A stretch of DNA of 64,000 bases from Bacteroidota bacterium (GTDB lineage Bacteria; Bacteroidota; Bacteroidia; Flavobacteriales; Flavobacteriaceae): the NCBI GenBank assembly GCA_023386585.1, contig JAEWJM010000022.1, positions 102,853 to 166,852 of the forward strand. Direction: 5' to 3'. Positions 43,390-52,411 of this stretch are shown one piece after another. The notes under the pieces are model-generated. The model saw only the letters and a program-made list of their open reading frames with translations. It made no database searches and had not been told where the DNA came from. Numbering within the stretch: the first letter of the stretch is position 1; every line of letters starts with the position of its first letter. The translations under genes were made by a program, and so were the position numbers.

Positions 43390-45687
43390 ATGGCTCAGAA
43401 AAAAGCACGTCAGGAAAGGGATATCAATTATTACAAAACCCGATTCTGGAAAATATTTGCTTACGTATTTGGCGGAGTTCTGCTTTTCTTCCTTTTCGCA
43501 TCGTGGGGACTTTTAGGCTCGATGCCTTCTTTTGAGGCGCTCGAAAACCCGGACTCAAATCTCGCGACGGAAATTATTTCGTCGGACGGAGTAACCATCG
43601 GTAAATTTTACAACGAGAACCGGACGCCAATCAAATATGGCGACCTGCCCAAACATCTCGTCGAAGCGCTGATCGCAACAGAGGATGAGCGATTTTATCA
43701 TCATTCGGGAATCGATTTCCGGCGCACAACCACCGCGATGGCAAGTTTGGGAACACGCGGCGGGGCAAGTACGATCACGCAACAGCTCGCAAAGCTCCTT
43801 TTTCATGGCGAAGGTTCGCGGTTCCTTCCGTTCCGGATCGCCCAAAAAGCAAAAGAATGGATAATTGCCACGCGGCTTGAAAGACAATACACCAAGAACG
43901 AGATCATCGCGATGTACCTCAACAAAGCCGATTTTGTCAACACTGCGGTCGGAATCCGTTCGGCAGCAAAAGTTTATTTTGGAAAAGAACCCCGCGACCT
44001 GACTGTCGACGAAAGCGCCATGTTGGTGGGAATGCTCAACAACCCGTCGCTTTTCAACCCGATCCGCAGGCCCGAGAAAACCCTTCAGCGCCGTAATGTC
44101 GTGCTAAAGCAAATGGAGCGCAACGGCTTTATTACCGAAGCCCAAAAAGAAGCCTTTCAAAAACAGCCTATTGTGCTTCGCTTCCAGCCGGAAAGCCATT
44201 TGGAAGGAACCGCTACTTACTTCCGTGAGTACCTTCGCGACTACATGAAAAGCTGGGTAAAGGACAACAAAAAGCCCGACGGCTCCGAGTATGACATTTA
44301 TCGCGACGGACTTAAAATTTACACTACAATCGATTCGCGAATCCAGCAGTATGCCGAAGAAGCGGTCGCTGCTCACATTAAAAACCTCCAACAGCAGTTT
44401 TTCCTTGACCAGAAGAACAACAAGAACGCACCGTTCGTCCGCCTCAATGAAGAGGAAACGAAAAGGCTGATGATGCAGGCGATGAAAGCATCCGAGCGCT
44501 GGAGTGTCATGGAAGCACAGGACAAAAGCGATGACGAAATAATCAAGTCTTTCAGCGTAAAAACCCCGATGACCATTTTCACCTGGAAAGGCGAGCGCGA
44601 TACGATAATGACGCCGCTCGATTCGATACGCTATTTCAAGCATTTCCTACAAGCAGGATTAATGTCGATGGAGCCAAGCACCGGCCACGTAAAGGCTTGG
44701 GTTGGCGGAATCAACTACAAATATTTCCAATACGATCACGTTGGCCAGGGCGCGCGACAGGTTGGCTCGACTTTTAAGCCTTTTGTTTACGCAACGGCAA
44801 TCGAACAACTCAATATGTCGCCGTGCGATTCAATAATCGATGCGCCTTACACAATCCCGAAAGGCCGTCACCACGTTACCGAAACCTGGACGCCAAACAA
44901 TTCCGATCGCCAGTACCGCGGAATGGTCACGCTGAAAAGAGCGCTCGCCCTATCGATCAATACCGTTTCGGCGAAACTTATCGATAAAGTCGGCCCCGAA
45001 GCAGTGGTCGAACTCACGCACAAACTCGGTGTAAAATCAGATATTCCGGCGCAGCCGTCAATCGCCCTCGGCGCTGTCGAAATCACGGTTAAGGACATGG
45101 TCGCGGCCTACAGCACATTCGCCAATCAGGGCGTTTACGTCAAGCCGCAATTCATCACCAGCATCAAGGACAAAAACGGAGTGGTCATTTACGAGCCAAT
45201 TCCCGAATCGCACGACGTTCTCAACAAAGACATCGCTTTTGCGGTCATCAAGTTGCTCGAAGGCGTTACCGAAAGCGGCTCCGGCGCAAGGCTTCGCACG
45301 CAGGGCGGCGGAAACGGCTATAATCGCGTGACCGGATATCCGTATGTTTTCACCAATCCGATTGCAGGAAAGACAGGAACTTCCCAAAACCAATCCGATG
45401 GCTGGTTCGTCGGAATGGTGCCAAACCTGGCAACCGGCGTCTGGGTGGGCAACGAAGACCGCTCGGCGAGGTTCCGGAGCATAACTTACGGCCAAGGAGC
45501 AACGGCAGCGCTTCCTATCTGGGCAATGATGATGAAAAAATGCTACGCCGATCCCGACCTCGATATCTCGAAAAAAGATTTTGAACGTCCGGCAAATCTG
45601 TCAATAAAGGTCGATTGCTGGTCTCCGCCGCCGGTCGCAAAAGACTCGACCGACATCGAGCAAAGTACGGACGAATTTAATTTATAG
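43390..45687 (+). CDS. Class A penicillin-binding protein (PBP1A-type)
   Basis: 765-residue bifunctional murein synthase. One N-terminal membrane helix (about 20-42); glycosyltransferase family 51 domain with EDERFYHHSGID (E98 catalytic) and STITQQLAK; transpeptidase domain with GSTFKPF (Ser-x-x-Lys), SIN (LALSINTVSAK) and KTGTSQNQSDGW. The start MAQKKARQERD at 43390 is preferred to an ATG at 43369 inside gldH. It is the last gene of the ricT-gldH operon and is followed by A5. Confidence 0.94.
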   Translation: MAQKKARQERDINYYKTRFWKIFAYVFGGVLLFFLFASWGLLGSMPSFEALENPDSNLATEIISSDGVTIGKFYNENRTPIKYGDLPKHLVEALIATEDERFYHHSGIDFRRTTTAMASLGTRGGASTITQQLAKLLFHGEGSRFLPFRIAQKAKEWIIATRLERQYTKNEIIAMYLNKADFVNTAVGIRSAAKVYFGKEPRDLTVDESAMLVGMLNNPSLFNPIRRPEKTLQRRNVVLKQMERNGFITEAQKEAFQKQPIVLRFQPESHLEGTATYFREYLRDYMKSWVKDNKKPDGSEYDIYRDGLKIYTTIDSRIQQYAEEAVAAHIKNLQQQFFLDQKNNKNAPFVRLNEEETKRLMMQAMKASERWSVMEAQDKSDDEIIKSFSVKTPMTIFTWKGERDTIMTPLDSIRYFKHFLQAGLMSMEPSTGHVKAWVGGINYKYFQYDHVGQGARQVGSTFKPFVYATAIEQLNMSPCDSIIDAPYTIPKGRHHVTETWTPNNSDRQYRGMVTLKRALALSINTVSAKLIDKVGPEAVVELTHKLGVKSDIPAQPSIALGAVEITVKDMVAAYSTFANQGVYVKPQFITSIKDKNGVVIYEPIPESHDVLNKDIAFAVIKLLEGVTESGSGARLRTQGGGNGYNRVTGYPYVFTNPIAGKTGTSQNQSDGWFVGMVPNLATGVWVGNEDRSARFRSITYGQGATAALPIWAMMMKKCYADPDLDISKKDFERPANLSIKVDCWSPPPVAKDSTDIEQSTDEFNL

Positions 45688-45772
45688 AAGCTTATCCCGC
45701 TGTCCGCTGTATCTTTTTCTGCCTCGCAGGCTCAACAAAAAAAGGATGCCGCTTCCATCGGGGCTAGGCATT
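45687..45772 (+). repeat. A-type dispersed repeat, copy A5
   Basis: GAAGCTTATCCCGCTGTCCG, CTGTATCTTTTT, loop with GCCTCGCAGGC, then AAAAAAAGGATGCCGCTTCC and ATCGGGGCTAGG. One of the two least diverged copies. It starts at the last base of the PBP1A stop region. Confidence 0.8.
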
Positions 45773-45788
45773 TAAACAATAAGGGAAC

Positions 45789-46490
45789 ATGATCAACAAG
45801 AAAGTAAATTCAGTTTCAGAAGCGCTGGCCGGACTGAACGACGGAATGACCATTATGCTCGGCGGGTTCGGCCTTTGCGGAATTCCTGAAAACAGCATCG
45901 CCGAGTTGGTAAAAAAAGGAACCACAAACCTGACCTGCATTTCAAACAATGCCGGCGTGGACGATTTTGGCCTCGGATTGCTGCTGCACAAAAAACAGAT
46001 CAAAAAAATGATTTCTTCCTATGTGGGCGAGAACGCCGAGTTTGAGCGACAAATGCTTTCGGGTGAACTCGAAGTGGAGCTGACTCCACAAGGAACGCTT
46101 GCTGAAAAATGCCGCGCAGCCCAAGCCGGAATCCCCGCTTTCTTTACGCCCGCCGGCTATGGAACGGAGATCGCTGAAGGCAAGGAAACCCGCGAATTTA
46201 ACGGAAAAATGCACATTATGGAGTTTGCTTTCAAAGCCGATTTTGCCATTGTAAAAGCATGGAAAGGCGATGAAGCAGGCAATCTGATCTTCAAAGGCAC
46301 GGCGCGAAATTTTAATCCATGCATGGCAGGCGCCGCGAAAATAACAGTCGCCGAAGTCGAAGAACTGGTTCCCGCAGGAACTCTGGATCCGAATTTTATC
46401 CATATTCCCGGAATCATGGTAAACCGGATTTTCCAGGGCGAAAAATATGAGAAACGGATTGAGCAGCGAACAGTACGCAAGAAATCTTAA
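45789..46490 (+). CDS. scoA: 3-oxoacid CoA-transferase subunit A
   Basis: 233-residue alpha subunit of a family I CoA-transferase. The family block MLGGFGLCGIPENSI, the SNNAGVDDFGLGLLL segment and GTGYGTEIAEGKE-like PAGYGTEIAEGK region are present. With subunit B it moves CoA from succinyl-CoA to acetoacetate (ketone-body use). The B subunit gene (47570) is not adjacent as usual: an unrelated lipoprotein gene of 927 bp lies between. Confidence 0.93.
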   Translation: MINKKVNSVSEALAGLNDGMTIMLGGFGLCGIPENSIAELVKKGTTNLTCISNNAGVDDFGLGLLLHKKQIKKMISSYVGENAEFERQMLSGELEVELTPQGTLAEKCRAAQAGIPAFFTPAGYGTEIAEGKETREFNGKMHIMEFAFKADFAIVKAWKGDEAGNLIFKGTARNFNPCMAGAAKITVAEVEELVPAGTLDPNFIHIPGIMVNRIFQGEKYEKRIEQRTVRKKS

Positions 46491-46577
46491 TCCGGCTGCT
46501 CCCAAATAACGTTCATAGAAAAAATCATAAAATACTAACGAATTGGACAATGACGAATTAGGGCTTGCAAATAATAT

Positions 46578-46585
46578 TATCTTTG
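46578..46585 (+). promoter_or_regulatory. Candidate -7 element of the fibronectin-type lipoprotein gene
   Basis: TATCTTTG is a perfect TAnnTTTG match, 44 bases before the ATG at 46630, in an AT-rich gap after scoA. The -33 region is poor. It suggests that the intervening gene has its own transcription. Confidence 0.45.
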
Positions 46586-46629
46586 GCCGCTGCTAAAAAC
46601 TAGCGCATTGTCTTAATTAAAACCCCTTT

Positions 46630-47556
46630 ATGAAAAAAATTATTCTTTCTGTTCTTTTTGTAGCATTCCTTATAAATGCTTGTAGTAGTGGAGATGGCGA
46701 TGGCGGAAGTGCCTGCGGTGACCTGAATTCAATTAACGTGGTTCAAAACGGAGCACAATTAAACTTTACCCTAACCGGGCCAACTGCCGAGTACTACGAA
46801 ATTAGTTACCTTCACGCGGGCGGCGAATCCAACCCGAATAACGGACAACAATTCGTTCTTGACCAATTGACCGATACCTATGCTACGGGAAATATCTGGC
46901 CAAACGGCAATGGAAGCCAGACAATCCTTTTCTACGCACGTACAGTCTGCGCCGACGGTAGTCGCGGCGACTGGGTAGGCCCGAAAACCGTCACCATAAA
47001 TGATTATTGCGATTCGCCAACCGATATCGTTTATAGCTTCGACCACTTGCAATGGCAATACGGTTCAAGTGCAACGTACTGGCAGGTTCAGTACGGACCT
47101 TCAGGATTCAATTTGGGATCGGGAACGACCGTTAATACCAATGATTCGTCATTATATGGAATTCCATTGTCGGCAAATACAACTTACGACTTTTACGTAC
47201 GTTCAAATTGCAGCGTAACCGGTTGGAGCGCCTGGTCCGGACCATACAGCTATTATTCGACGATGAATCAGAATCAATGCCTTGCACCGACCAGTTTGAC
47301 TTATACCGTTACCAACATCAACTCTACGTATTTTAATATTGAAGTTCACTTTAACGGAAACGGCGAAGACCTGTTTGAATATGCACTGATGTTAGGAAAC
47401 GGTGTGCCCGGAGCCGGAGATGTTGACGTTCTTCAACCAGGCTATACGCCGGCATACGTAAACCTGTCGCGTTCGGCAACATACACGTTTTATATCCGCG
47501 GAATCTGTGACAATGGTAACAGGACAGCTTGGTCAGTGATGACAGTTGATGAATAA
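46630..47556 (+). CDS. Lipoprotein with fibronectin type III-like domains, between scoA and scoB
   Basis: 308 residues with a lipoprotein signal (FLINAC, Cys 18). The mature part consists of three similar beta domains of about 85-95 residues (near 28-122, 123-211, 212-308), each with NxTYxFYVRxxC-like strands such as ANTTYDFYVRSNC and SATYTFYIRGIC, typical of fibronectin III-like repeats. It is a surface lipoprotein of unknown role. Its sequence is Asn/Thr/Tyr-rich, unlike its neighbours. Its position splits the two CoA-transferase subunit genes; scoB starts 13 bases after its stop. Confidence 0.8.
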   Translation: MKKIILSVLFVAFLINACSSGDGDGGSACGDLNSINVVQNGAQLNFTLTGPTAEYYEISYLHAGGESNPNNGQQFVLDQLTDTYATGNIWPNGNGSQTILFYARTVCADGSRGDWVGPKTVTINDYCDSPTDIVYSFDHLQWQYGSSATYWQVQYGPSGFNLGSGTTVNTNDSSLYGIPLSANTTYDFYVRSNCSVTGWSAWSGPYSYYSTMNQNQCLAPTSLTYTVTNINSTYFNIEVHFNGNGEDLFEYALMLGNGVPGAGDVDVLQPGYTPAYVNLSRSATYTFYIRGICDNGNRTAWSVMTVDE

Positions 47557-47569
47557 AAATTGAAATATT

Positions 47570-48226
47570 ATGGCTTTAGGTAAGGAGGAAATCGCCAAGC
47601 GAATCGCAAAAGAGCTCAGAGATGGTTACTTTGTCAACCTCGGCATCGGAATACCGACTTTGGTCGCCAATTACATTCCCGAAGGAGTCAACGTCGAATT
47701 CCAAAGTGAAAACGGGGTTCTTGGAATGGGCCCGTTCCCGTTTGAAGGCGACGAAGATCCTGACGTGATCAACGCCGGAAAGCAAACCATCACCACCATG
47801 CCCGGAGCGAGCTTTTTCGATTCTGCCTTCAGCTTCGGAATGATCCGCAGCAAGCACGTCGACCTTACGATTCTCGGTGCAATGGAAGTTGCCGAAAACG
47901 GCGACATTGCCAACTGGAAAATTCCCGGCAAAATGGTAAAGGGAATGGGCGGCGCAATGGATTTGGTCGCATCAGCCGACAACATTATTGTTGCGATGAT
48001 GCACGTGAACAAAGCTGGTGAATCGAAAATCCTTAAACGGTGCACCTTGCCGTTGACCGGAGTTGGCTGCGTTAAGAAAGTCGTAACCGAACTCGCCGTC
48101 ATGGAAGTTACGCCGCAAGGCTTTAAGCTCCTCGAACGTGCGCCGGGTGTTTCAGTAGAGCAGATCGTTTCTTCAACTGAAGCAAACCTCATTGTCGAAG
48201 GAGAAATTCCGGAGATGTCGGTCTAG
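47570..48226 (+). CDS. scoB: 3-oxoacid CoA-transferase subunit B
   Basis: 218-residue beta subunit. The catalytic Glu lies in QSENGVLGMGP (E47), which forms the glutamyl-CoA thioester; GMIRSKHVDLTILGAMEV and GMGGAMDLV are also family signatures. It must pair with ScoA (45789-46490). It starts 13 bases after the lipoprotein gene, so at present it depends either on read-through or on that gene's promoter. A terminator follows. Confidence 0.93.
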   Translation: MALGKEEIAKRIAKELRDGYFVNLGIGIPTLVANYIPEGVNVEFQSENGVLGMGPFPFEGDEDPDVINAGKQTITTMPGASFFDSAFSFGMIRSKHVDLTILGAMEVAENGDIANWKIPGKMVKGMGGAMDLVASADNIIVAMMHVNKAGESKILKRCTLPLTGVGCVKKVVTELAVMEVTPQGFKLLERAPGVSVEQIVSSTEANLIVEGEIPEMSV

Positions 48227-48255
48227 AAAAAGTCTGTGGATAACTTTGAATATTA

Positions 48256-48279
48256 AAAGCACCCAACGGGTGTTTTTTC
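48256..48279 (+). terminator. Rho-independent terminator after scoB
   Basis: CACCC, AAC, GGGTG followed by TTTTTT, 33 bases after the scoB stop. Confidence 0.75.
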
Positions 48280-48325
48280 ATTTTTATTGAATGCTATGCT
48301 ATATCTTTAGCCAAAATCAAAGAAA

Positions 48326-51300
48326 ATGATAAAAAAATTACCCGCGCTCCTTCTATTGCTTTTTGCTACGCTAGCCAGTGCACAACCTGCCAACGCCGAT
48401 CTGACTTTCCAAACACAGTCACCGTCAAATGTACGGCTTCAGGGTTGCGATCAATTTGTAAAGACTGTCGTGGTGCAACCAAATGGCAAAATCCTGCTTG
48501 GGGGCTTATTCCAATATTACAATGCCACGCCATCGCCGGGCATCGTCAGGATCAACCCTGACGGAGGTCGCGACCTGGCATTTGCAGGAGGCAGCGCAAT
48601 GGTTGCCGTAAATAGTATTGCCCTGCAGCCGGACGGCAAAATTGTAGCGGTCGGTTCGTTTAATAACTATGACTTTTCACATCCTGCCAACAGAATTGCC
48701 CGGCTCAATAGCGATGGCAGCTTTGATGCAACATTCGCGATAGGATCGGGTTTCAATCAGGAAGCTTTTGCCGTAGCAATCCAGCCTGACGCGAAAGTGC
48801 TCGTTGGAGGTAAGTTTACCACATACAACGGCACAACCTGCAACAGGATTGCAAGGCTAAATGCAAACGGCTCACTTGACCCATCTTTTCTGACAGGCTC
48901 GGGCGCAAATGGCACCGTAACGAAAATCATCGTTCAACCTGATGGCAAAATCATTGTCGCAGGTGAATTTACAAGCTACAACGGAACGCCTGCAAGCCGC
49001 TTGGCCAGGCTCAACGCCGACGGAACTTTTGATAGTACATTCGCTATTGGTGAAGGATTTTGGGGACCAAATCACGACGTAGCCACAATAGCACTGCAAG
49101 CCGACGGAAAGATTCTCGTGGGCGGCATGTTCGACTATTTTGATGTTGAAGAATCACTGCCATTCATCCGCCTTAACTCGAATGGAACCAAAGACACTTC
49201 ATTCACATTTAATGCGCTGAACCTCGATGTTCATGCGTCAAAAATATTGGCAGATGGGAAAATCCTTGTTAGCGGGAACAGCGAATTGCCCTCGGGTGAT
49301 TATGAAGGGCACGTTTACCGGTTATTCGCTGATGGTTCGATTGACCAATCGTTCAGCAGTGAAGAGAAGTCACCTGTCCTTGAATTCGGGGTGCGCGCCG
49401 ATGGAAAAATACTGATGGCCGGAGAAATGGTCGATAATAACTTCGGCGTCAATCTAACTTCCGCAAATGGCGCTCCCGAGCTTGCCTTCAATACCGGAAA
49501 AGGCTTTAAGCAAACTGTCAATAAAATCCTGATGCAACCCGACGGAAAAGTTCTGGCTGCAGGGAATTTTGAAAATTATAACGGCGTGGTGGCGCGGCGG
49601 CTTGTTCGGCTAAATGCGAACGGCAGTCTCGATGCAGCGTTCAATATCGGAACCGGCTTTGACCGATACATCAGCACCGTTGCTTTGCAGACAGATGGAA
49701 AAATCCTCGTAGGCGGTTACTTCACCGAATATAACGGAACCTCCCAAAGGAAACTTGTTCGTTTAAATACCGACGGCAGCCTTGATAACAGTTTTAACCT
49801 GGGAACAGGTTTCGAGGATATATATTATGCCACGGTTATGGCGATCGCCGTACAACTTGACGGCAAAATCCTTGTCGGCGGTGGTTTTAACTCGTTCAAT
49901 GGCCAGACAGCGCCTGCAGTCATCAGGCTGAATGCAGACGGATCCCGCGACATGTCATTTAATCCTGCTATTACGAACCTTGTTTGGACGATCGCGTTGC
50001 AACCCGACGGCAAAATTTTGATTGGCGGCAGTTTTAATTCGGTAAATAGCACAACCGCGCACAACATCGCCCGACTAAATAATGATGGCACCACCGATGT
50101 CACTTTTACCAGTGGCGAAGGGTTTTGGCTTGCCTGCGAGTCCTGTGCAAGTGTCCGCAAAATTGCATTGCAGCCCGATGGAAAAATCCTCGCAGTCGGC
50201 TTGTTCTATAAATATAATAACAGCATTAACTGGGGATTTGCCCGTTTGAACGCCGACGGAACCAAAGATATGACGATCCCGAACGATCAGCTAACCGGTT
50301 TCGATCCTGGCGACAATGGCCATATGGACGACGTCGCGGTGCAATCCGATGGAAAGATCCTGATTAGCGGAGACTTTTACAATTACGGCAGCTACTATGA
50401 CCAAAACATTGTACGCCTGAGTTCAAGCGGCGTCAAAGACGTATCGTTTAACGGATCTACCGATTTGTCCGTAAAATCGATTATCCCAAAAGCTGATGGA
50501 AGCATGTTGATCGCGGGCGAATTTACCTTGGCATCGGGACAAACAGCAAACCGGATAACGACTTTCGACACTACTGGCGTTGTTGACACAAGCTATAACG
50601 CATCACTTGGATTTGACAATACGGTAAACGATTTGGTAATTCAGGCCGACGGAAAGATCATTACCGCCGGAACATATACCTCCTATAGCGGCAACTTCAC
50701 CGGACGGTTGACAAGATTAAATGCCGACGCGACTTTCGATTCGACATTGAATATGCCCATTGGATTTAATAACGCGGTGAAAACGCTCGGCCTGCAAACT
50801 GACGGAAAAATAATTGTCGGGGGCGACTTTACTGTGGCCAACGGTGCGGCCGCGGCACGAATCGTCCGATTAAACACATCGGGAAGTGCCGACACTTCTT
50901 TTACAGTCGGTACCGGATTCAATGCAGTTGTCAATGCAGTCCTGATTCTATCCGACGGAAAACTCATGGTTGGCGGAAACTTTACATCCTATAATGGAAC
51001 CGCTGTAAACAGGATCGCCCGACTCAATTCAAACGGAACTATTGATGCCACATTTAATTCAGGCGCCGGATTTAACGCGGCCGTGAAATGCTTGGCTATG
51101 TTAACAGATGGCAGCATCATTGCCGGTGGCGATTTTACGACGTACAACGGCTTTCCAGCGGCGCGGTTGGCGAAACTTGGTGTCAATGGCACCACCGACT
51201 TCAGCTTTGGAATCGGGACAGGATTTAACGGCAGCGTTGAATCAATAGTAGTTCTGCCAAACGGGACGATTTTAGCTGGCGGCGATTTCACCAGTTACAA

Positions 51301-51907
51301 CAATGGCGCGGCGAACAGGCTTGCAAGGATTAGCGGATCAGGTGCGTTAGATACTGGTTTTACAATCGGCACCGGCTTTCCCGCCAAAGTATGGAAATTG
51401 GCTGTCCAGCAAAATGGCAAAATTGTCGTCGGTGGCGACTTCACCACTTTTAATGGAACCGCAGCAAATAAGATCACACGCCTGAATCCTGATGGCACAT
51501 CAGATACCACCTTTGATACCGCCATTGGTTTCAACTCAACCGTTACTGCGATCGCGTTGCAATCCGATGGTAAGATCGTTACCGGCGGAACCTTCACAAA
51601 CTATAAAGACCAGACCAACAACAGGATTATCCGATTGCTGGGCGATCCGGTGCCGCTTTCTGTGGCAGAGGCTTCACGTTCACAATCCATCGTCGTTTAT
51701 CCAAATCCGGCAACGAACACAATAAACTTTGCGATGCCACTCGGAGAAACGGCAGAACAATATGAAGTCTATGACCTGACTGGACGGTGTTTTGCGCGAG
51801 GAAATGCGACAAACACAATTGACATTGAAAACCTCGCGGTCGGGATTTACATTTTATCCGTACACCATCACGGAAAAACCTTTACCTCAAAGTTCTTAAA
51901 AGAGTAA
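48326..51907 (+). CDS. Delta-60 repeat protein with T9SS type A sorting domain
   Basis: 1193 residues. It has a signal peptide (LLLLFATLASAQ), then by my count 21 tandem delta-60 repeats of about 50-57 residues (consensus v.iALQPDGKIlvgGdFtsYNGt...riaRLNaDGs.DtsFniGtGFn), and a T9SS type A domain at the end (VVYPNPATNTINF, VYDLTGRC, VGIYILSVHHHGKTFTSKFLKE). Delta-60 repeats probably build a beta-propeller or solenoid; no function is established. Repeats 6-7 and 12-14 are the most diverged. Expected to be exported and attached to the cell surface. TATCTTTA at about 48302 may be its -7 element. Confidence 0.9.
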   Translation: MIKKLPALLLLLFATLASAQPANADLTFQTQSPSNVRLQGCDQFVKTVVVQPNGKILLGGLFQYYNATPSPGIVRINPDGGRDLAFAGGSAMVAVNSIALQPDGKIVAVGSFNNYDFSHPANRIARLNSDGSFDATFAIGSGFNQEAFAVAIQPDAKVLVGGKFTTYNGTTCNRIARLNANGSLDPSFLTGSGANGTVTKIIVQPDGKIIVAGEFTSYNGTPASRLARLNADGTFDSTFAIGEGFWGPNHDVATIALQADGKILVGGMFDYFDVEESLPFIRLNSNGTKDTSFTFNALNLDVHASKILADGKILVSGNSELPSGDYEGHVYRLFADGSIDQSFSSEEKSPVLEFGVRADGKILMAGEMVDNNFGVNLTSANGAPELAFNTGKGFKQTVNKILMQPDGKVLAAGNFENYNGVVARRLVRLNANGSLDAAFNIGTGFDRYISTVALQTDGKILVGGYFTEYNGTSQRKLVRLNTDGSLDNSFNLGTGFEDIYYATVMAIAVQLDGKILVGGGFNSFNGQTAPAVIRLNADGSRDMSFNPAITNLVWTIALQPDGKILIGGSFNSVNSTTAHNIARLNNDGTTDVTFTSGEGFWLACESCASVRKIALQPDGKILAVGLFYKYNNSINWGFARLNADGTKDMTIPNDQLTGFDPGDNGHMDDVAVQSDGKILISGDFYNYGSYYDQNIVRLSSSGVKDVSFNGSTDLSVKSIIPKADGSMLIAGEFTLASGQTANRITTFDTTGVVDTSYNASLGFDNTVNDLVIQADGKIITAGTYTSYSGNFTGRLTRLNADATFDSTLNMPIGFNNAVKTLGLQTDGKIIVGGDFTVANGAAAARIVRLNTSGSADTSFTVGTGFNAVVNAVLILSDGKLMVGGNFTSYNGTAVNRIARLNSNGTIDATFNSGAGFNAAVKCLAMLTDGSIIAGGDFTTYNGFPAARLAKLGVNGTTDFSFGIGTGFNGSVESIVVLPNGTILAGGDFTSYNNGAANRLARISGSGALDTGFTIGTGFPAKVWKLAVQQNGKIVVGGDFTTFNGTAANKITRLNPDGTSDTTFDTAIGFNSTVTAIALQSDGKIVTGGTFTNYKDQTNNRIIRLLGDPVPLSVAEASRSQSIVVYPNPATNTINFAMPLGETAEQYEVYDLTGRCFARGNATNTIDIENLAVGIYILSVHHHGKTFTSKFLKE

Positions 51908-51912
51908 CTACA

Positions 51913-51941
51913 GAAAAGCCCGCTTCTTGCGGGTTTTTTTA
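51913..51941 (+). terminator. Rho-independent terminator after the delta-60 gene
   Basis: AAAAGCCCGC, loop, GCGGG followed by TTTTTTT. It ends at the stop codon of the convergent DUF1569 gene. Confidence 0.8.
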
Positions 51942-52388
51942 TACGCCAAACTGGCGAAGATGATGGTCGAGGTGCTTGTATTGCAGGATTCCCCATTCTT
52001 CGATTGACATTACGCCAAAGAATGGATGCTCCATATTTTTGATGACCGACGGGCCTTCTTCCCTGAATTTCACTACCTGCCGGATTAACGCTTCTTTCTC
52101 TTTATTAAAGTCGGTCTCGGCGGTGACTTTAAACAGTTTTGCTGTCGGCAGATTCTTCTTGAATTCGGGCTTGTTCAAAAAATCGTTCTTCGCCGCCTTT
52201 CCGAAAAGCCAGCCAATCAGGCCGCGCTTCATCAGCAGTTTTCCTTCGGCAATATCAAGCGGCTTCTGACAATGCAGCAACATTTGCGCAACCGTCATTT
52301 TGCCCCACAAAGGTTTTGATGCCGGCGTAAGGATTTCAATTCGTTCCAAAAGCGCAACATTGCTTTCAATGTTAAAAATATTTGCCAT
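51939..52388 (-). CDS. DUF1569 domain-containing protein (DinB-like)
   Basis: 149 residues, starting MANIFNIESN (an ATG at 52397 would add three residues). The sequence GKMTVAQMLLHCQKPLDIAEGK and WGILQYKHLDHHLRQFGV gives the His pattern (HCQ near residue 38, HLDHHLRQF near the C terminus) of DUF1569, related to the DinB/YfiT metal-binding four-helix bundle. Function unknown. It ends against the delta-60 terminator and is followed upstream by the nucleoside-recognition gene on the same strand. Confidence 0.85.
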   Translation of the reverse strand: MANIFNIESNVALLERIEILTPASKPLWGKMTVAQMLLHCQKPLDIAEGKLLMKRGLIGWLFGKAAKNDFLNKPEFKKNLPTAKLFKVTAETDFNKEKEALIRQVVKFREEGPSVIKNMEHPFFGVMSIEEWGILQYKHLDHHLRQFGV

Positions 52389-52411
52389 AACTATCAATCA
52401 AATTTTAAATT

